64,000 bases of DNA, taken from contig NC_060208.1 of the NCBI RefSeq assembly GCF_021130785.1, forward strand, positions 55,579,001 through 55,643,000. Direction: 5' to 3'. Shown piece by piece: positions 39,701 through 47,241 of this stretch; within the stretch, counting starts at the first letter, position 1; each line of letters begins with the position of its first letter. Made by a program: the position numbers and the translations under genes. The notes under the pieces were generated by a model, which was not told the DNA's origin, searched no databases, and saw nothing but the letters and a program-made list of their open reading frames with translations. The DNA is from Homalodisca vitripennis (taxonomy: Eukaryota; Arthropoda; Insecta; Hemiptera; Cicadellidae).

Positions 39701-42700
39701 GACCAAACTTATGGGGGAAAGATGGATAGGCAGAGGGGGACCTGTATCATGGCCGCCTCGGTCGCCAGATCTAAATCCAATCGATTTCTTCCTTTGGGGC
39801 CATTTGAAAACTCTAGTTTATGAAAGACCCAGTTAATACCAGGGATGACCTTTTACAGCGTATCACTGCAGCCTGTAACACTGTAAGGAATACACCAGGA
39901 ATACTTGAAAGAACTCGGCAATCAATGACCAGACGTGTTAATGCATGCATCGCATCAAATGGAAGGCCTATTGAACGTTTGTTGTAAAGTGATCCCTAAT
40001 ATTTTGAAATAAATGTTGCCTCTGTAAAGTTATTTCCGTATTTCTTAATAATGACAGCTTAAAACTCTTTTGTTTAATGTGAGATATTTTTGTTTAATGT
40101 GAGATATTTTTTGTTGAATGTTCTAAACAATTGTAGGCTACTGATTTTTTGAAACAAGAAAAAAAACTTGTAAATGTGATATGTTACTAGGTTAAGAAAC
40201 ATGCCATAACTTTTTTATTTTCTTGAGCGATTTCAAAAAATGAGGTACCGCTCGTTTTATAAATAAATTTATATCTTTTTTATAATCAAGTAAATTTTTT
40301 ATACAGGAAGTAGTTTTTGAGAAATTCACCATCACAGATTTTAACTAGCCGCCATTTTTGAATTTTGTTGAGTAAAAATTTTCAATTTTTTTTAAAATTG
40401 ACAATCTTTACTAGATTAGCATATGTTGAAAAGTTTAACTTTGTACCTTTAATGGTTTGTTTAGAAAAAAAATTTAATGTAATAAACACAAACAGACGGA
40501 CAGACGGAAAACGATGCATTTTAGGACATACATTTTATAGGAACTTTTTGGTTCGTTTTGACCTCAGGAACAACCTCCTGAAGTTTGTCGGTGTATTTCA
40601 GTTACACCCTGTATATGAACAGCGAACTTGTGACAGAGTACAACTATTAAGTGATGTGGTTAAGTATTTTATGGATCAAACAATCACTGCACATAGATGT
40701 ATATGTAACATAAAATGAAATATTACATTCCAATAAAGTCCAAAGTCATTGGCTGTGATTTAAGGCCCTATCCAACATGGCGCGACTAAGAAAAACAGAA
40801 GATAGGTAATAGTTTGTGCAAGTTTAATGCTCCAATCAAGTATAGCGAGTGTTGAGTATTAAAATTTTAAAAGAGTAAGCTCTGTCAAAATTGTGAATTT
40901 TTAAAACAACACACAAACTGAACACAAACAATATTTTTCAAGTGCTTCACATGTTGACAGAAAGAAGCAGCAGAAGCTGATACCTGGAAGTCGGACCACA
41001 TTGATGCCTGTCTGCCACTGGATCCCTCCGTTGAGGAATCAGAAATGATTACTCCTGATACTGAGGTAAAGCTATTTGTGGATATCATTTTGGATCTATC
41101 TTGTACTGAGTAATACTCCATAGTCTATTGAATTTTCTTCACTATTGAATGGCAAAATGCCTTCATGGTAAATCTAAAATCAACTGCTTCATAATTGAGT
41201 CTCACACATCAAATTCCTACCATTATTTGTTGTTTTACTGATAACTCTGATTATTATCATTTCATTCTCACTGTATTGTAAGTTTTGTACAACTGTTATT
41301 ACAATTAGAGATGTATATCAGCTATTTCAAATAGAGTGCAAAATGGAAATATAGCAATATTCCATTTAAACAGTGTGTCTAAATCCATCGTTTATAAAAT
41401 ATGTAATAACATATCTTTGCATCAGGAGGGGATTTGGTAGGAATTTTTTGCTTCTTGGACTCAAATTAAAATCTCTTACTAGACAACAATCAGTAGCAAG
41501 TTTGCTTGATGTTTTGTAGTATGTTGAACACATTAGATGTCAACAGACAATATGCATTATAGGAGCAAGGAGAAGCTGTAGTGATTGGGGAAAATCAATC
41601 ACCTAAGCCAGTAGTTTCCCAACAAATAATGTGGGGTATTTGATGGAAAAGTAATTAGCTCTCAGTTGTACATTTGATAATTTAGAGATTCAAACCTAAG
41701 ACTAGTTTAGGAACGCAATGTAAATAAAATCTTATGAAAACTATTTCAAATAGATTCCATGTATATCATTTAGATGTAAGGAGGCTATATTTTGTGTTTT
41801 TGTTATAGCATTAATTGTTCTTTTATTATAAGTTAGGACAGTTTATCTGCCCTATCCAAAAAGTAACAGATGTTTTAAAATAAATAATTAACCAACTGAG
41901 ATAGGAACATTATATTATATACATTTAAAAGCTACACACTTAAGTTATTTTTAAACATGATCCACGTTCAAATTGAGACATTTATCATAACGTGACACAA
42001 GTTTTTCGATTCCAGCTTTGTAGCAATCTGCTACCTCTGAAATCTTAACCACTGATTAATGCCAGTGTGAAGTTCAACGTCACTATCGAAGTACTGTGTT
42101 GTGAGCCAGGTCTTCATCGCTTGAAAGAGTTGGTAGTCGCTTGGTGCTGATCTGGGCTATAAGGTGGATGATCAAACATTTCCCAATCAAAATCATCCAA
42201 GACTTGGTCTGTACGATTGGCTGTATGAGGACGTGCAATATCGTGGAAAAATAAAATTTTCGAGCTAAATTTTCCCTTACGCTTGTTTTATATTACTCGC
42301 TGTAGCTTCTGCAATGTTTCATAGTACCTCTCTACATTGATTGTTGATCCTCATTCAAGGAAATCAACCAGAATCACTCCCTTAGCATCCCAAAAAAAAC
42401 AGTTGCCATAATCTTTCTCGCTGACAGAGTTTGAGTTGGAGACATTTTCTTGGTTATTTTGGAGAATGTGTGTTTCATTCCACAGACTGCATTTTTGTTT
42501 CACAATTGACATGCTTCACCCATGATTCATCACCAGTAACGATATGATCGAGAAGTTTGTTACCATGCTTGTCGTACTCATCAAGGAAAGTTAACAATGC
42601 AGCAAGCCTTTGTTTTTTGTGATCTTCCGCAAGAATTTTTGGAACTAACCTGGCACTAAAAGTGTGGTATCCAAGCTTCCCTACAACAATTTCATGAATT

Positions 42701-45409
42701 AAACTTTGTGGGAAATGTTCCGAGAGTTAAGTCATTGTGAAACAGCGATTTTCACGAACTTTGTCATTGATTTTAAACATAAATATTCAGTCACTACGCT
42801 AGGCCGACCTCTACGACTATCTTCATGAACATTGGTGCGGCCATTTTTAAAGTCAATACACCACTGCCTTTCTCTGCTTTCACTCATTATTCCATTTTCA
42901 TTAACTTCACACAGTTTGTAATAGATTTCAATTGGTTTATGGTTTTTTGCTAACAAAAACCTTATCACTGAATGCACTTTACAAGTGGTGGCATTTTCAA
43001 TTGCAGCACACATTCTAATTAATCACAGTGAAAAAAGTAAAAGAGATACAGACCGTGTGTGGCTACAGCTCGATGCATACTGAACGCCAGAGTATTTTGA
43101 CACCAAGATGGCGACTGTAGCCTGGCCCACTGCCGCACCATTCAAAAACATCTATTACTTTCTGGATAGCCCTCGTATAATTATTAATGTTCGTATTATT
43201 GTGATTTCATATTCTACGAGCCGTGATCGACAAAAATGCCAAGTCTTCCAAAATTAAAATTATACTATGATTGTGTTTGCAATCTTTGAAATCTACCTAA
43301 CATTTGTATTTGTATGGAGTTGAGCTGAAGCTAGGATAATGCCTAGAAAGTTTAGCTTGCATTTCCTGATTCTGAAAGGGAGAGATGAGATTTGCCAGAC
43401 TTTAGTGGTATTTTTATAATGTATGACGACTACAAAATGTTTTATTACAAAAATCTTAGTTTCTAGAATTTAGATAGTCACATAGTATCTGTATACTATG
43501 TGACAATGTAATTGTGTATTAATTTATAACTTAGCATCAGTAAAATTAATTTTTATGAGAAATTAATATTGTTATAGCAAGTGATTATTTTACATGAAAA
43601 TATAATAGCTTTACTTCTGCCAGGTTACATCGCTGCCCAATGTAATTCAGACATAGCCAAATATATTGTTATAATATTATTATTATACTTCAACTATATT
43701 AAAAGCAAATTGAACCATCAGGAATTAATTTTCTTTTCCTCACAGCCTATAGTGTGGGCTGTAATCTGTAAAGTTTGTTAACAACTGTTTTATCTGAACT
43801 ACAGTATTAATAGCTCTTGTCTTAAGAAATCACAAGCTTGTGAACCACCCTTAGTGTTGTTTATATTTTGTATAGTGTACATTGTAATTGTATGAGTTAT
43901 AATGGAGTAATTGATTATATAAATATTATGAACAGGGAAAACATATATATCAAAATAAATGCTTAGAAAAATATAAATAATTTTGTATCCCATTAATGTA
44001 AGTAAAATTTTAGCAGTTTTTATAGAATTTAAACCTTTTTTTAATTATTCCAAATTGAAAAATGTTACAGCATAAAATAAAAGTATATGTCACATGTAGA
44101 AATATCACATATATAAAAAAAATCAAATAAATATATTGATACATCTGAAGGAAATCAATATTTATAGTAAATTATAATGTGTGCGCGCACGCACACACAT
44201 AAATATATGTTTTTACATACCGAAAATGTATAGATTTTAGTAGCCTATATAAAAATCAAAATAGTATTAAAATAAATTATGTTTTGTTTAAATTTTATAT
44301 CTAGTGTTAGTCTTGATACACTAATTAAACACTTTTATAGGTTTTTAATCCAGAATAACCTAATTAAAATCAAGAATAGGTACGAATTAGGTTCTTAAAC
44401 AATCTTATGCAATTTGCAATGAACATTGCTAGCCTGACATTGATATTTGGGGCTCAATAAGGTTGATAGCTAACTTAACTGAAATTTTTGTTGTTTTTAG
44501 GTAGTGTGAAGTTAAAGCACCACAATTAAAATATAAGCATCTTATTTCTTTTACTGTGTTGGAAGTGTCTGAATTAACTTAAATCACTACTATATGCTTT
44601 ATGTAAGTGGTATGTAATTTTACTTACAGGCAGCAGAAGGACATTTCCTGTTGGAAGGGGCGCAGAACTTTGATGGTGTCAATCTGACGTGTCATATTTG
44701 TGAGCGACAGTTCACACAACTCAAGTACCTTCTGAGCCACCAACAAACGCACATCCTTTCAGAGCCGGTGAGCTGCGACCAGTGCGACAAGCACTTTAAG
44801 CGACGGTACGACTTGTTGCGACACAAGCGACGGTCGCATGCAGACAACGCAGTGTACGAGTGTGACATCTGCCATAAAACCTTCAATGATCGAACAGTGG
44901 CCAGCAAGCATCGACTGATCCATACTGATGACTTCAAGTATTGCTGTGAGGTCTGTAACCGGCCATTCAAGTACGTACATGACCTGAAACGCCACCGGAG
45001 CATCCACTTTGATGAGAAACCTTTTGACTGTGAGATCTGTGGCAAAAAGTTTAAGCATAAGAGCAATTTGAAGACCCATCAGGCGACCCACTACTCGACG
45101 AAACCATACTCATGCACACTGTGTGACAAACGGTTCCACCAGAAGGGTAATCTGAAGACACATCTTATAGTCCACACGGGGGAGATGCCATTTGTCTGCA
45201 ACATCTGCACGAAGAGGTTTCACACGAGGAGTGGTCTCTTGAACCACTCGTATAGTCACAGTGATGAAAAACCATTCCAGTGTGATATCTGTGAGAAGGC
45301 GTTCAACTGGAAGAGTGGTCTGCTGACACACCAGCAGACGCACAGGCCACGCATCGTCCCTGAGGAGGTGCAGGTCATTGAGATAGGTCCCATTCCTGTT
45401 GACAACTAA
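15907..45409 (+). CDS. Eight-finger C2H2 zinc-finger protein, seven coding exons (whole gene)
   Basis: Predicted join: 15907-15980, 21657-21711, 23362-23724, 28961-29116, 35097-35258, 40961-41065, 44630-45409. Every junction has AG/GT borders and the frame stays open for 564 codons to a TAA. Residues 1-164 are acidic (rich in Glu, Asp and Ser, with a Pro-Glu stretch in exon 3). Residues 160-270 are Lys/Val rich with a repeated G/A-K-V-V motif. Residues 326-543 hold eight C2H2 fingers joined by seven-residue linkers, and a 21-residue tail follows. Tandem C2H2 proteins of this kind are usually nuclear DNA-binding transcription factors; that role is inferred here. The target DNA and the orthologue are not recognised, so no symbol is given. 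The first intron is phase 2 and all later introns are phase 0. The acceptor of exon 4 is the least certain junction. Confidence 0.85.
16138..16660 (-). pseudogene. mariner transposase remnant (intron 1)
   Basis: On the minus strand, fragments in several frames match the order of a mariner transposase: EKLGYHKFHALWAPKLLTHE near 16500-16570, then EDETWISYVN at about 16410-16430 (the first catalytic Asp region), then a jump to a C-terminal piece with LVPKYDK at about 16270-16290. The middle, with the second and third catalytic Asp, is deleted. The 3' end at 16138 reads gggggttgttcggaaaataag next to TA, like a mariner terminus. The other end is not found. Confidence 0.6.
16960..20340 (-). mobile_element. 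Decayed Tc1/mariner-superfamily element with long degenerate inverted arms
   Basis: The transposase pseudogene at 17618-19080 is flanked by GC-richer segments (about 16980-17120 and 20170-20320) that resemble each other in reverse complement. Examples are tacttatac, agtgcagttg and cgttgccacac on the left, against tacttatac, agtgcagttg and cgttgccaaac on the complemented right. The match is broken by many differences. Exact ends and target duplication could not be fixed, so the borders given are approximate. Confidence 0.45.
17618..19080 (-). pseudogene. Transposase pseudogene, DDE type (Tc1/mariner/IS630 superfamily)
   Basis: It reads from ATG at 19080 (MECDDVCSSAQPSGSKSGSG) to TAA at 17618 through several frames, about 480 residues. 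The N-terminal part carries YNFFKKTVVDKFP and RRTVLSYYDRGEFPTSKR. The catalytic part includes YLDETWV (about 18440-18463), the conserved PLGKGRRLIICHVGSA, DYHDEMN, VMDNAPYHS (second Asp near 18177) and LPPYHCQYNPIEM (Glu near 17927). The C terminus is Ser/Glu rich. Second acid to Glu is about 80 residues, wider than classic Tc1 (34) or mariner. Frameshifts lie around 18480-18660 and 17880-18000, so it is inactive. Confidence 0.75.
20613..20807. repeat. Short inverted repeat (18-bp arms)
   Basis: ACACAGGCCACAAAACGC at 20613-20630 is the exact complement of 20790-20807. The 159-bp spacer has no recognisable content and no target duplication is evident. Confidence 0.5.
21040..21190 (+). pseudogene. 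Possible LINE gag-like zinc-knuckle fragment
   Basis: A + strand reading ends with SRDTRTSQQLPKCQGLGHCT and then VVCFGA. This resembles the zinc knuckle (C-x2-C-x4-H-x4-C) of LINE ORF1 proteins with its first Cys lost. The piece is too short and degenerate to be sure. Confidence 0.25.
21657..21711 (+). CDS. Zinc-finger gene, coding exon 2
   Basis: The acceptor is tttttgttgcag at 21656 and the donor is GAG|GTGATT at 21712. With the two bases from exon 1 it reads W-EEVIIEDGDVPAWTQDVE (residues 25-43), continuing the acidic N terminus. The frame is open across the exon and ends on a codon boundary. The donor is weak, and the short length makes the exact borders somewhat uncertain. Confidence 0.68.
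22195..22826. repeat. Diverged direct repeat (22195-22285 and 22747-22826)
   Basis: Both copies start accattcccaccatagct and continue with aactgtattgt and a tggaac stretch. They are clearly related but diverged, with several indels. The second copy is within the mariner-like remnant, so the first is probably another fragment of it. Confidence 0.55.
22545..22802 (-). pseudogene. Possible mariner-like transposase C-terminal fragment (intron 2)
   Basis: The minus strand reads MDETMRTPHHLDYIGAMTL and, after frame changes, a segment like W-E-K-Y-I-A-S-E-G-E-Y, which resembles the C-terminal RW-x-K-C-I-x-x-x-G-D-Y motif of mariner transposases. No catalytic triad or terminal repeats are visible. 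The assignment rests on this one motif. Confidence 0.35.
23362..23724 (+). CDS. Zinc-finger gene, coding exon 3 (acidic region)
   Basis: The acceptor is gaaattctag at 23361 and the donor is GGAAAG|GTAATA at 23725. It gives 121 codons (residues 44-164). The first two thirds are rich in Glu, Ser and Thr with a Glu-Pro alternating stretch at about residues 91-108. The last third turns basic (LLPRGSF, NKKMKLV) and ends LIAGK, the first copy of the repeat continued in exon 4. The exon begins with an in-frame ATG that could be an alternative start, but the in-frame exons upstream make that less likely. The lower GC of the flanks supports the coding call. Confidence 0.85.
23739..25103. other. Intron 3, left part
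   Basis: AT-rich intron sequence with a short TA run at 24800-24818. No other element or RNA gene was recognised. Confidence 0.5.
25947..28030. repeat. Subterminal inverted pair of element B
   Basis: CCACTATTTTTGGACGAGTT continuing through ttccttatc (25949-25977) is the complement of the sequence at about 28001-28029, with the match running weakly on through caaaataaa. The two arms are only about 200 bases apart once element C is removed, so the ancestral element could fold here. Confidence 0.75.
26175..27954. mobile_element. piggyBac-like (TTAA) element C, nested in B
   Basis: TTAA lies at 26171-26174 and 27955-27958. The inverted ends are CCCTGGAACTGGC and the complement of GCCAGTTGCAGGG (one mismatch). 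The right subterminal region repeats aatgcgtcga(a/t)aat.gctta twice (27880 and 27920), and a related cgacgcatta occurs at 27479. It is 1780 bp with low-complexity AT-rich interior ORFs only. Confidence 0.75.
28268..28437. repeat. Near-perfect hairpin, 82-bp arms, 6-nt loop
   Basis: Starting with the right TTAA of element B, TTAAACAAACTCT to cacaca pairs with tgtgtg to AGAGTTTGTTTAA. Only three mismatches occur over about 80 bases, and the loop is ttcagt. Both tips end in TTAA. The flank beyond (attaatatat) mirrors the flank left of element B. It could be a foldback element or a local inverted duplication. Confidence 0.9.
28765..29038 (+). repeat. 137-bp tandem duplication covering the start of exon 4
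   Basis: Copy 1 (28765-28901) and copy 2 (28902-29038) abut exactly and start with ctgttttataacatt. They differ at only a handful of positions outside the AT-rich leader. Each holds intron end plus the first 78 bases of exon 4. Copy 2 reads on into the rest of exon 4 and its donor. In copy 1 the AG used by exon 4 has become AA (gtgaaa in place of gtgaag), there is no donor, and the frame hits TAA after ten codons into copy 2's leader. Copy 1 is therefore a dead partial exon. Confidence 0.85.
28961..29116 (+). CDS. Zinc-finger gene, coding exon 4 (K-V-V repeats)
   Basis: The donor is GCTAAG|GTGAGT, a strong site. The acceptor chosen is tgttgtgaag at 28960, because it alone keeps phase 0 with exon 3 and continues its repeat (LIAGK|VVTVT). 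The alternative acceptor at 28935 (caatatag) would need two bases from exon 3 that its best donor does not provide. The exon encodes 52 residues (165-216) with VITGKVVSL, MIPAKVVSV and a terminal VVPAK. Its 5' part lies in a 137-bp tandem duplication. Confidence 0.68.
29117..30421. other. Intron 4, left part
   Basis: AT-rich intron. It contains isolated piggyBac-like end motifs (aattctagggTTAA at about 29517 and TTAAcccattgtctgctc at about 29602), with no matching partners found. No exon is seen. Confidence 0.45.
30780..32370 (-). pseudogene. LINE ORF2 remnant: endonuclease joined to RNase H
   Basis: The minus strand from about 32330 reads GLDIALIQEPWINRG (endonuclease start), then after a frameshift GSSPTFITRN, EVLDITLS and SLSDHCPIRFDI (the SDH endonuclease motif, about 31710-31760). 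At about 31545 it jumps directly to FFQAEVMAIDSCSRRL, SDSQAALKAL and GWVPGHEGIHGNEKAD (RNase H, about 31270-31530), then CRLCGEEEESAEHIWLDC (about 30930-30990). No reverse transcriptase motif (such as an ADD box) lies between. An intact ORF2 of this type exceeds 1,000 residues; here roughly half is missing. Confidence 0.75.
32400..33660 (-). pseudogene. LINE ORF1 remnant
   Basis: Overlapping minus-strand frames read RIATVYLPDSILDTTEKIMK, SVGEWNVLRRSDEGK, and then CATANKLEKEGPWIGYKFGK followed by KVQLRLKKKHQ. This arrangement resembles the RNA-binding-like C-terminal domain found in ORF1 of insect LINEs (DUF4780-like, from memory of the family). Upstream is a Lys/Arg-rich stretch and downstream a Glu/Thr-rich tail. 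Frameshifts near 32750 and 33000-33400 break it. Confidence 0.55.
34231..34488 (+). pseudogene. Acidic ORF stub inside element D
   Basis: An 85-codon + strand ORF with FEVSETELNDADVHVSGFSL and DYDSDIIPATPEP, rich in Asp and Glu. Its place between the element D ends suggests the N-terminal part of a piggyBac-like transposase, whose catalytic domain has been deleted. No catalytic residues are present, so the assignment rests on position and composition. Element E lacks this segment. Confidence 0.35.
34620..35096. other. End of intron 4
   Basis: AT-rich then pyrimidine-rich sequence leading to the acceptor of exon 5. No further feature was seen. Confidence 0.5.
35097..35258 (+). CDS. Zinc-finger gene, coding exon 5
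   Basis: The acceptor is gctgtctcag at 35096 and the donor is GTGCAG|GTACGT at 35259, a near-consensus site. It encodes 54 residues (217-270) starting VVSIANSKLKPIS, which completes the K|VV repeat begun at the end of exon 4. EVTIYITGLAGDKVQI and a QIGSKVHVVQ end follow. The alternating hydrophobic pattern suggests beta strands. No named domain was recognised. The exon is phase 0 at both ends. Confidence 0.85.
35954..37264 (+). mobile_element. mariner element, full length but broken (intron 5)
   Basis: It is flanked by TA (35952-35953 and 37265-37266). The ends CAAGGGTAATTCTGAAAGTA (27 bases in all) and their right-end complement CAAGGGTATTTCGGAAAGTA match with two differences. At 1311 bp it has the usual mariner length and holds one transposase frame with two frameshifts. 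Confidence 0.9.
36113..37231 (+). pseudogene. mariner transposase (DD34D) with two frameshifts
   Basis: The N-terminal helix-turn-helix region begins MFKTIERPADCETRFLTARN, followed by VRKWVRAFKDGRENVHDKPR and RKLCLRWVPRLLTEEYKKRR. The frame shifts near 36530-36545. The catalytic part reads HIVTGDEAWVSH (first Asp), shifts back near 36805-36815, then LLLHDNARPH (second Asp) and YSPDLAPSDFHLF (third Asp). There are 34 residues between the second and third Asp, which defines the mariner type. All three acids are present, but the frameshifts prevent a full protein. It shares the sense strand with the host gene. Confidence 0.9.
37267..38145. other. Intron 5 sequence between two transposons
   Basis: AT-rich, no feature recognised. 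The minus-strand ORF at 37559-37747 resembles no family. Confidence 0.5.
38148..40611 (+). mobile_element. Tc1/mariner-superfamily element with about 460-bp inverted ends
   Basis: It is flanked by TA at 38146-38147 and 40612-40613. The ends are CAGGGTGTAACTGAAATACA and its complement. The inverted arms (about 38148-38610 and 40147-40611) match almost throughout, including the cagacggacagacgg stretch. Total length is 2464 bp with a transposase frame between the arms. An 18-bp unit (tttgtttaatgtgagata) is tandemly duplicated just inside the right arm (about 40070-40107). Confidence 0.9.
38906..39987 (+). pseudogene. Transposase pseudogene, DD41D-like (rosa-type) mariner relative
   Basis: Fragments in changing frames follow the family order: DMIFMYGKANGNSR, then HPAC and FNRLHETGT, LEENILQRVEEDPGVSTRQL, DHMTVWRVLHEQMLYPYHYQ, VQALDPADFPLRF, YTDEACFNRDG (first Asp, about 39380), FMHDGAP (second Asp at 39655), then RSPDLNPIDFFLWGHLK (third Asp at 39783). 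It ends with a C-terminal segment closing GRPIERLL and a stop at about 39987. Allowing for an indel, 41-42 residues separate the second and third Asp, which fits the DD41D group named after rosa. In-frame stops and several frameshifts make it inactive. Confidence 0.75.
40961..41065 (+). CDS. Zinc-finger gene, coding exon 6
   Basis: The acceptor is catgttgacag at 40960 and the donor is ACTGAG|GTAAAG at 41066. It encodes 35 residues (271-305), KEAAEADTWKSDHIDACLPL followed by an acidic segment rich in Glu, Ser and Asp. It is a short linker between the Val-rich region and the fingers. It is phase 0 at both ends, so skipping it would keep the frame. Confidence 0.78.
41846..43175 (-). mobile_element. 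mariner element, second lineage (intron 6)
   Basis: It is flanked by TA at 41844-41845 and 43176-43177. The ends share CTATCCARAAAGTAAYAGAT in inverted orientation (left from 41853, right complement from 43168). It is 1330 bp. Its ends differ from those of the mariner at 35954, so it belongs to a separate lineage. It shares its lineage with the deleted copy at 46788. Confidence 0.85.
41960..43013 (-). pseudogene. mariner transposase pseudogene
   Basis: ATG at 43013 opens MCAAIENATTCKVHSVIRFL. LAKNHKPIEIYYKLCE and WCIDFKNGRTNVHEDSRRGR follow, the DNA-binding half. After frameshifts, TGDESWVKHVNCETK (first Asp, about 42505-42550), FFHDIARPHTANRT (second Asp, about 42235; the usual Asn after it is Ile), HPPYSPDQHQA (about 42145; the usual LAPSD is altered, so the third Asp is uncertain) and a C-terminal LVSRYDKCLNLN (about 41965). 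Multiple frameshifts and stops are present. It is antisense to the host gene. Confidence 0.8.
43178..44629. other. End of intron 6
   Basis: AT rich. It contains a small GC palindrome gtgtgcgcgcacgcacacac at about 44178 and no recognised element. It ends at the acceptor of exon 7. Confidence 0.5.
44630..45409 (+). CDS. Zinc-finger gene, terminal exon 7 (eight C2H2 fingers)
   Basis: The acceptor is ttttacttacag at 44629 and the exon runs to TAA at 45407-45409, giving residues 306-564. After 20 residues come eight fingers whose first Cys lie at residues 326, 354, 383, 411, 439, 467, 495 and 523. All are C-x2-C-x12-H-x3-H except finger 2, which ends H-x4-H. Linkers are all seven residues (TGEMPFV, FDEKPFD, SDEKPFQ and similar), the usual arrangement for consecutive DNA-binding fingers. 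All Cys and His ligands are present. The tail is RPRIVPEEVQVIEIG plus a few residues. GC content is much higher than in the flanks. Confidence 0.95.
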   Translation, partial: AAEGHFLLEGAQNFDGVNLTCHICERQFTQLKYLLSHQQTHILSEPVSCDQCDKHFKRRYDLLRHKRRSHADNAVYECDICHKTFNDRTVASKHRLIHTDDFKYCCEVCNRPFKYVHDLKRHRSIHFDEKPFDCEICGKKFKHKSNLKTHQATHYSTKPYSCTLCDKRFHQKGNLKTHLIVHTGEMPFVCNICTKRFHTRSGLLNHSYSHSDEKPFQCDICEKAFNWKSGLLTHQQTHRPRIVPEEVQVIEIGPIPVDN

Positions 45410-46785
45410 CCCCACACTTGTCACTGATCTGGGTCTGCTTATGTAAATATCGCATCAGCTGGTAGACTTTTGTATCTGTAAGTAAACTGTCATTAGCGTT
45501 CCTTAATTAATTGTTAGAGAGAATCTACAAACTACACCAGCTAATAAATATTACAACTGAATTTATGTTGTGTAGGTTTTATATTTGTTATGTATATTTT
45601 GTAAGTTGGGAAGTTGAAATTTTCAGGCAATAGAGCATATATATATATATATATAAATTTGGTTTTTCTTATTTTTTGAAATAATTCTCAAACATTTAAC
45701 ATAGTTCTACCAATCAGAAATTGGTACATATAGTGAAGCTTCAGAATACTGGTAATGCTCCAAAACATTAGTACAAAGAAATACCCATTCATCTCACATT
45801 AAAAACATGTCAGTATATAGAAGTAAAAGTGAGTTGTGTATGTTTTTACGTTGTAATGCTCCTTTAATTTCAGTTTGATCTATTCTAAGTGTTGATATGA
45901 AAAAGTGTTTTAGAAATCTAAATGTTGAAGGAAAACACCTCTTTGAAAACTTGGTATTTTAATTTCACAAAATTGAGAAGTGTTCTTCAAAATTCATTCT
46001 GTACATCAAGGAGTATTTTAGTAAATAGTTGCTGGGATAAATTGAAATTTATATTAACTGCTAAAACCCTAAATATAAGTTTCTTTTCCTTAGAATTACA
46101 AACATAAACTATTTTTTCAGCCTTTATATAGGTAAAGGTTTTTATATCTTGCTTTTCTGATGAATTATTAGTACCTCTATGATTTTGTGTTGAACTAAAG
46201 ATAACATTTAACATAATTGTTATCATGTAATATAAATTAAATATCCTAGAGTGGTTTCAAATAATAAATTTATGTTTTTAATCTTCATATGTACCTGTAT
46301 CAAACAAAAATTAGTGTTCAAACTAACCTTCCATATGTACTTTATCTCCTGTACTAATTATAGGGAAAAGTGCTGTAGCTTTCAGAAGAATTCAATTTAT
46401 GTTTTCTGTAGAAATATCTATTTTGACTTGCCTTGAGAATATAAAAGGCAAATATGTGAAAAAATGGTTAAGAAAATTTATTTGTAATTGTGCATGTATG
46501 AATCACCAAACAAATAAACTGATTTAAACTAAATTTGACATGCAGATGTAGTAAAATTTGTGTATATCAAGCAATGTTTTAGTGTCTTAAAAACTCTATA
46601 AAGGTCCTAGTTATATTTTCTGAAACTGTTCACTGTTAGCTCATTAGATAGTGTACAAAATGTCACCATCTATATTTGTAGAAACATTCTTCAAAATGTA
46701 ATGAAAGGTAAATTTTTAATTGTAGGTTCATTACAGTTTTGAATATAATGTGGCCATATATATTTGGTTGAATTGTCATGCAATT
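45410..46785 (+). other. 3' UTR and downstream flank of the zinc-finger gene
   Basis: AT rich with a TA run at 45637-45655. Several AATAAA-like hexamers occur. No second gene is seen, and the short ORFs at 45922-46436 are not supported. Confidence 0.5.
45543..45548 (+). terminator. Candidate polyadenylation signal of the zinc-finger gene
   Basis: AATAAA lies 134 bases after the stop codon. A GT-rich stretch (ttatgttgtgtaggttt) begins about 15-20 bases further on, the usual layout of a cleavage site. A longer 3' UTR using a later AATAAA cannot be excluded. Confidence 0.5.
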
Positions 46786-46787
46786 TA

Positions 46788-47239
46788 CAAGGGCTGTCCA
46801 GAAAGTAACAGACATTGTGTGAGGGTGGTCAGCACCATACAGCTGTGGTAGTAGTTTGCAGACTGTGCCACTCCTTCTTTGCTACCTGTAATGGTACTGT
46901 ACTTGTTACTTGTGTTCAGCAATTAAGTTGTTGTTTGAAAAAAATCACGAAGCCATTGAAATTTATCACAGACTAAAATAAACAATAATTGATAACTCAT
47001 TTTATGCATGAAATTATATTGGAAAATATTTTATACTGACGTGGAAGTGCTTACAGATGGAAACAATCTGTTGAAAAAGCAACACCAGATTTATACAGAG
47101 GCAGTATTGAAAAACTTATGTAACAGTATAATAAGTGTTTTAATTTGAATTTCATTATGTAGAAAAATATCGTTCAACTGTATAAAATTTTGTTTATCAT
47201 TTGTTACCAGAATGTATGTTACCATTTGGATAGTCCTTG
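46788..47239 (+). mobile_element. Internally deleted mariner (452 bp)
   Basis: It is flanked by TA at 46786-46787 and 47240-47241. The left end is CAAGGGCTGTCCAGAAAGTA and the right end, complemented, is CAAGGACTATCCAAATGGTA. The left half keeps an N-terminal fragment like KLLFEKNHEAIEIYHRLK. The right half keeps a C-terminal fragment like GSIEKLM and YNKCLNLNF. These match the DNA-binding start and the end of the transposase at 41960-43013, so the whole catalytic middle has been lost. Confidence 0.78.
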
Positions 47240-47241
47240 TA

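Noticed and set aside
44692..45424. Minus-strand ORFs of 104-124 codons opposite the zinc-finger exon
   Set aside because: They are the antisense of a repetitive Cys/His coding exon and have no family resemblance of their own.
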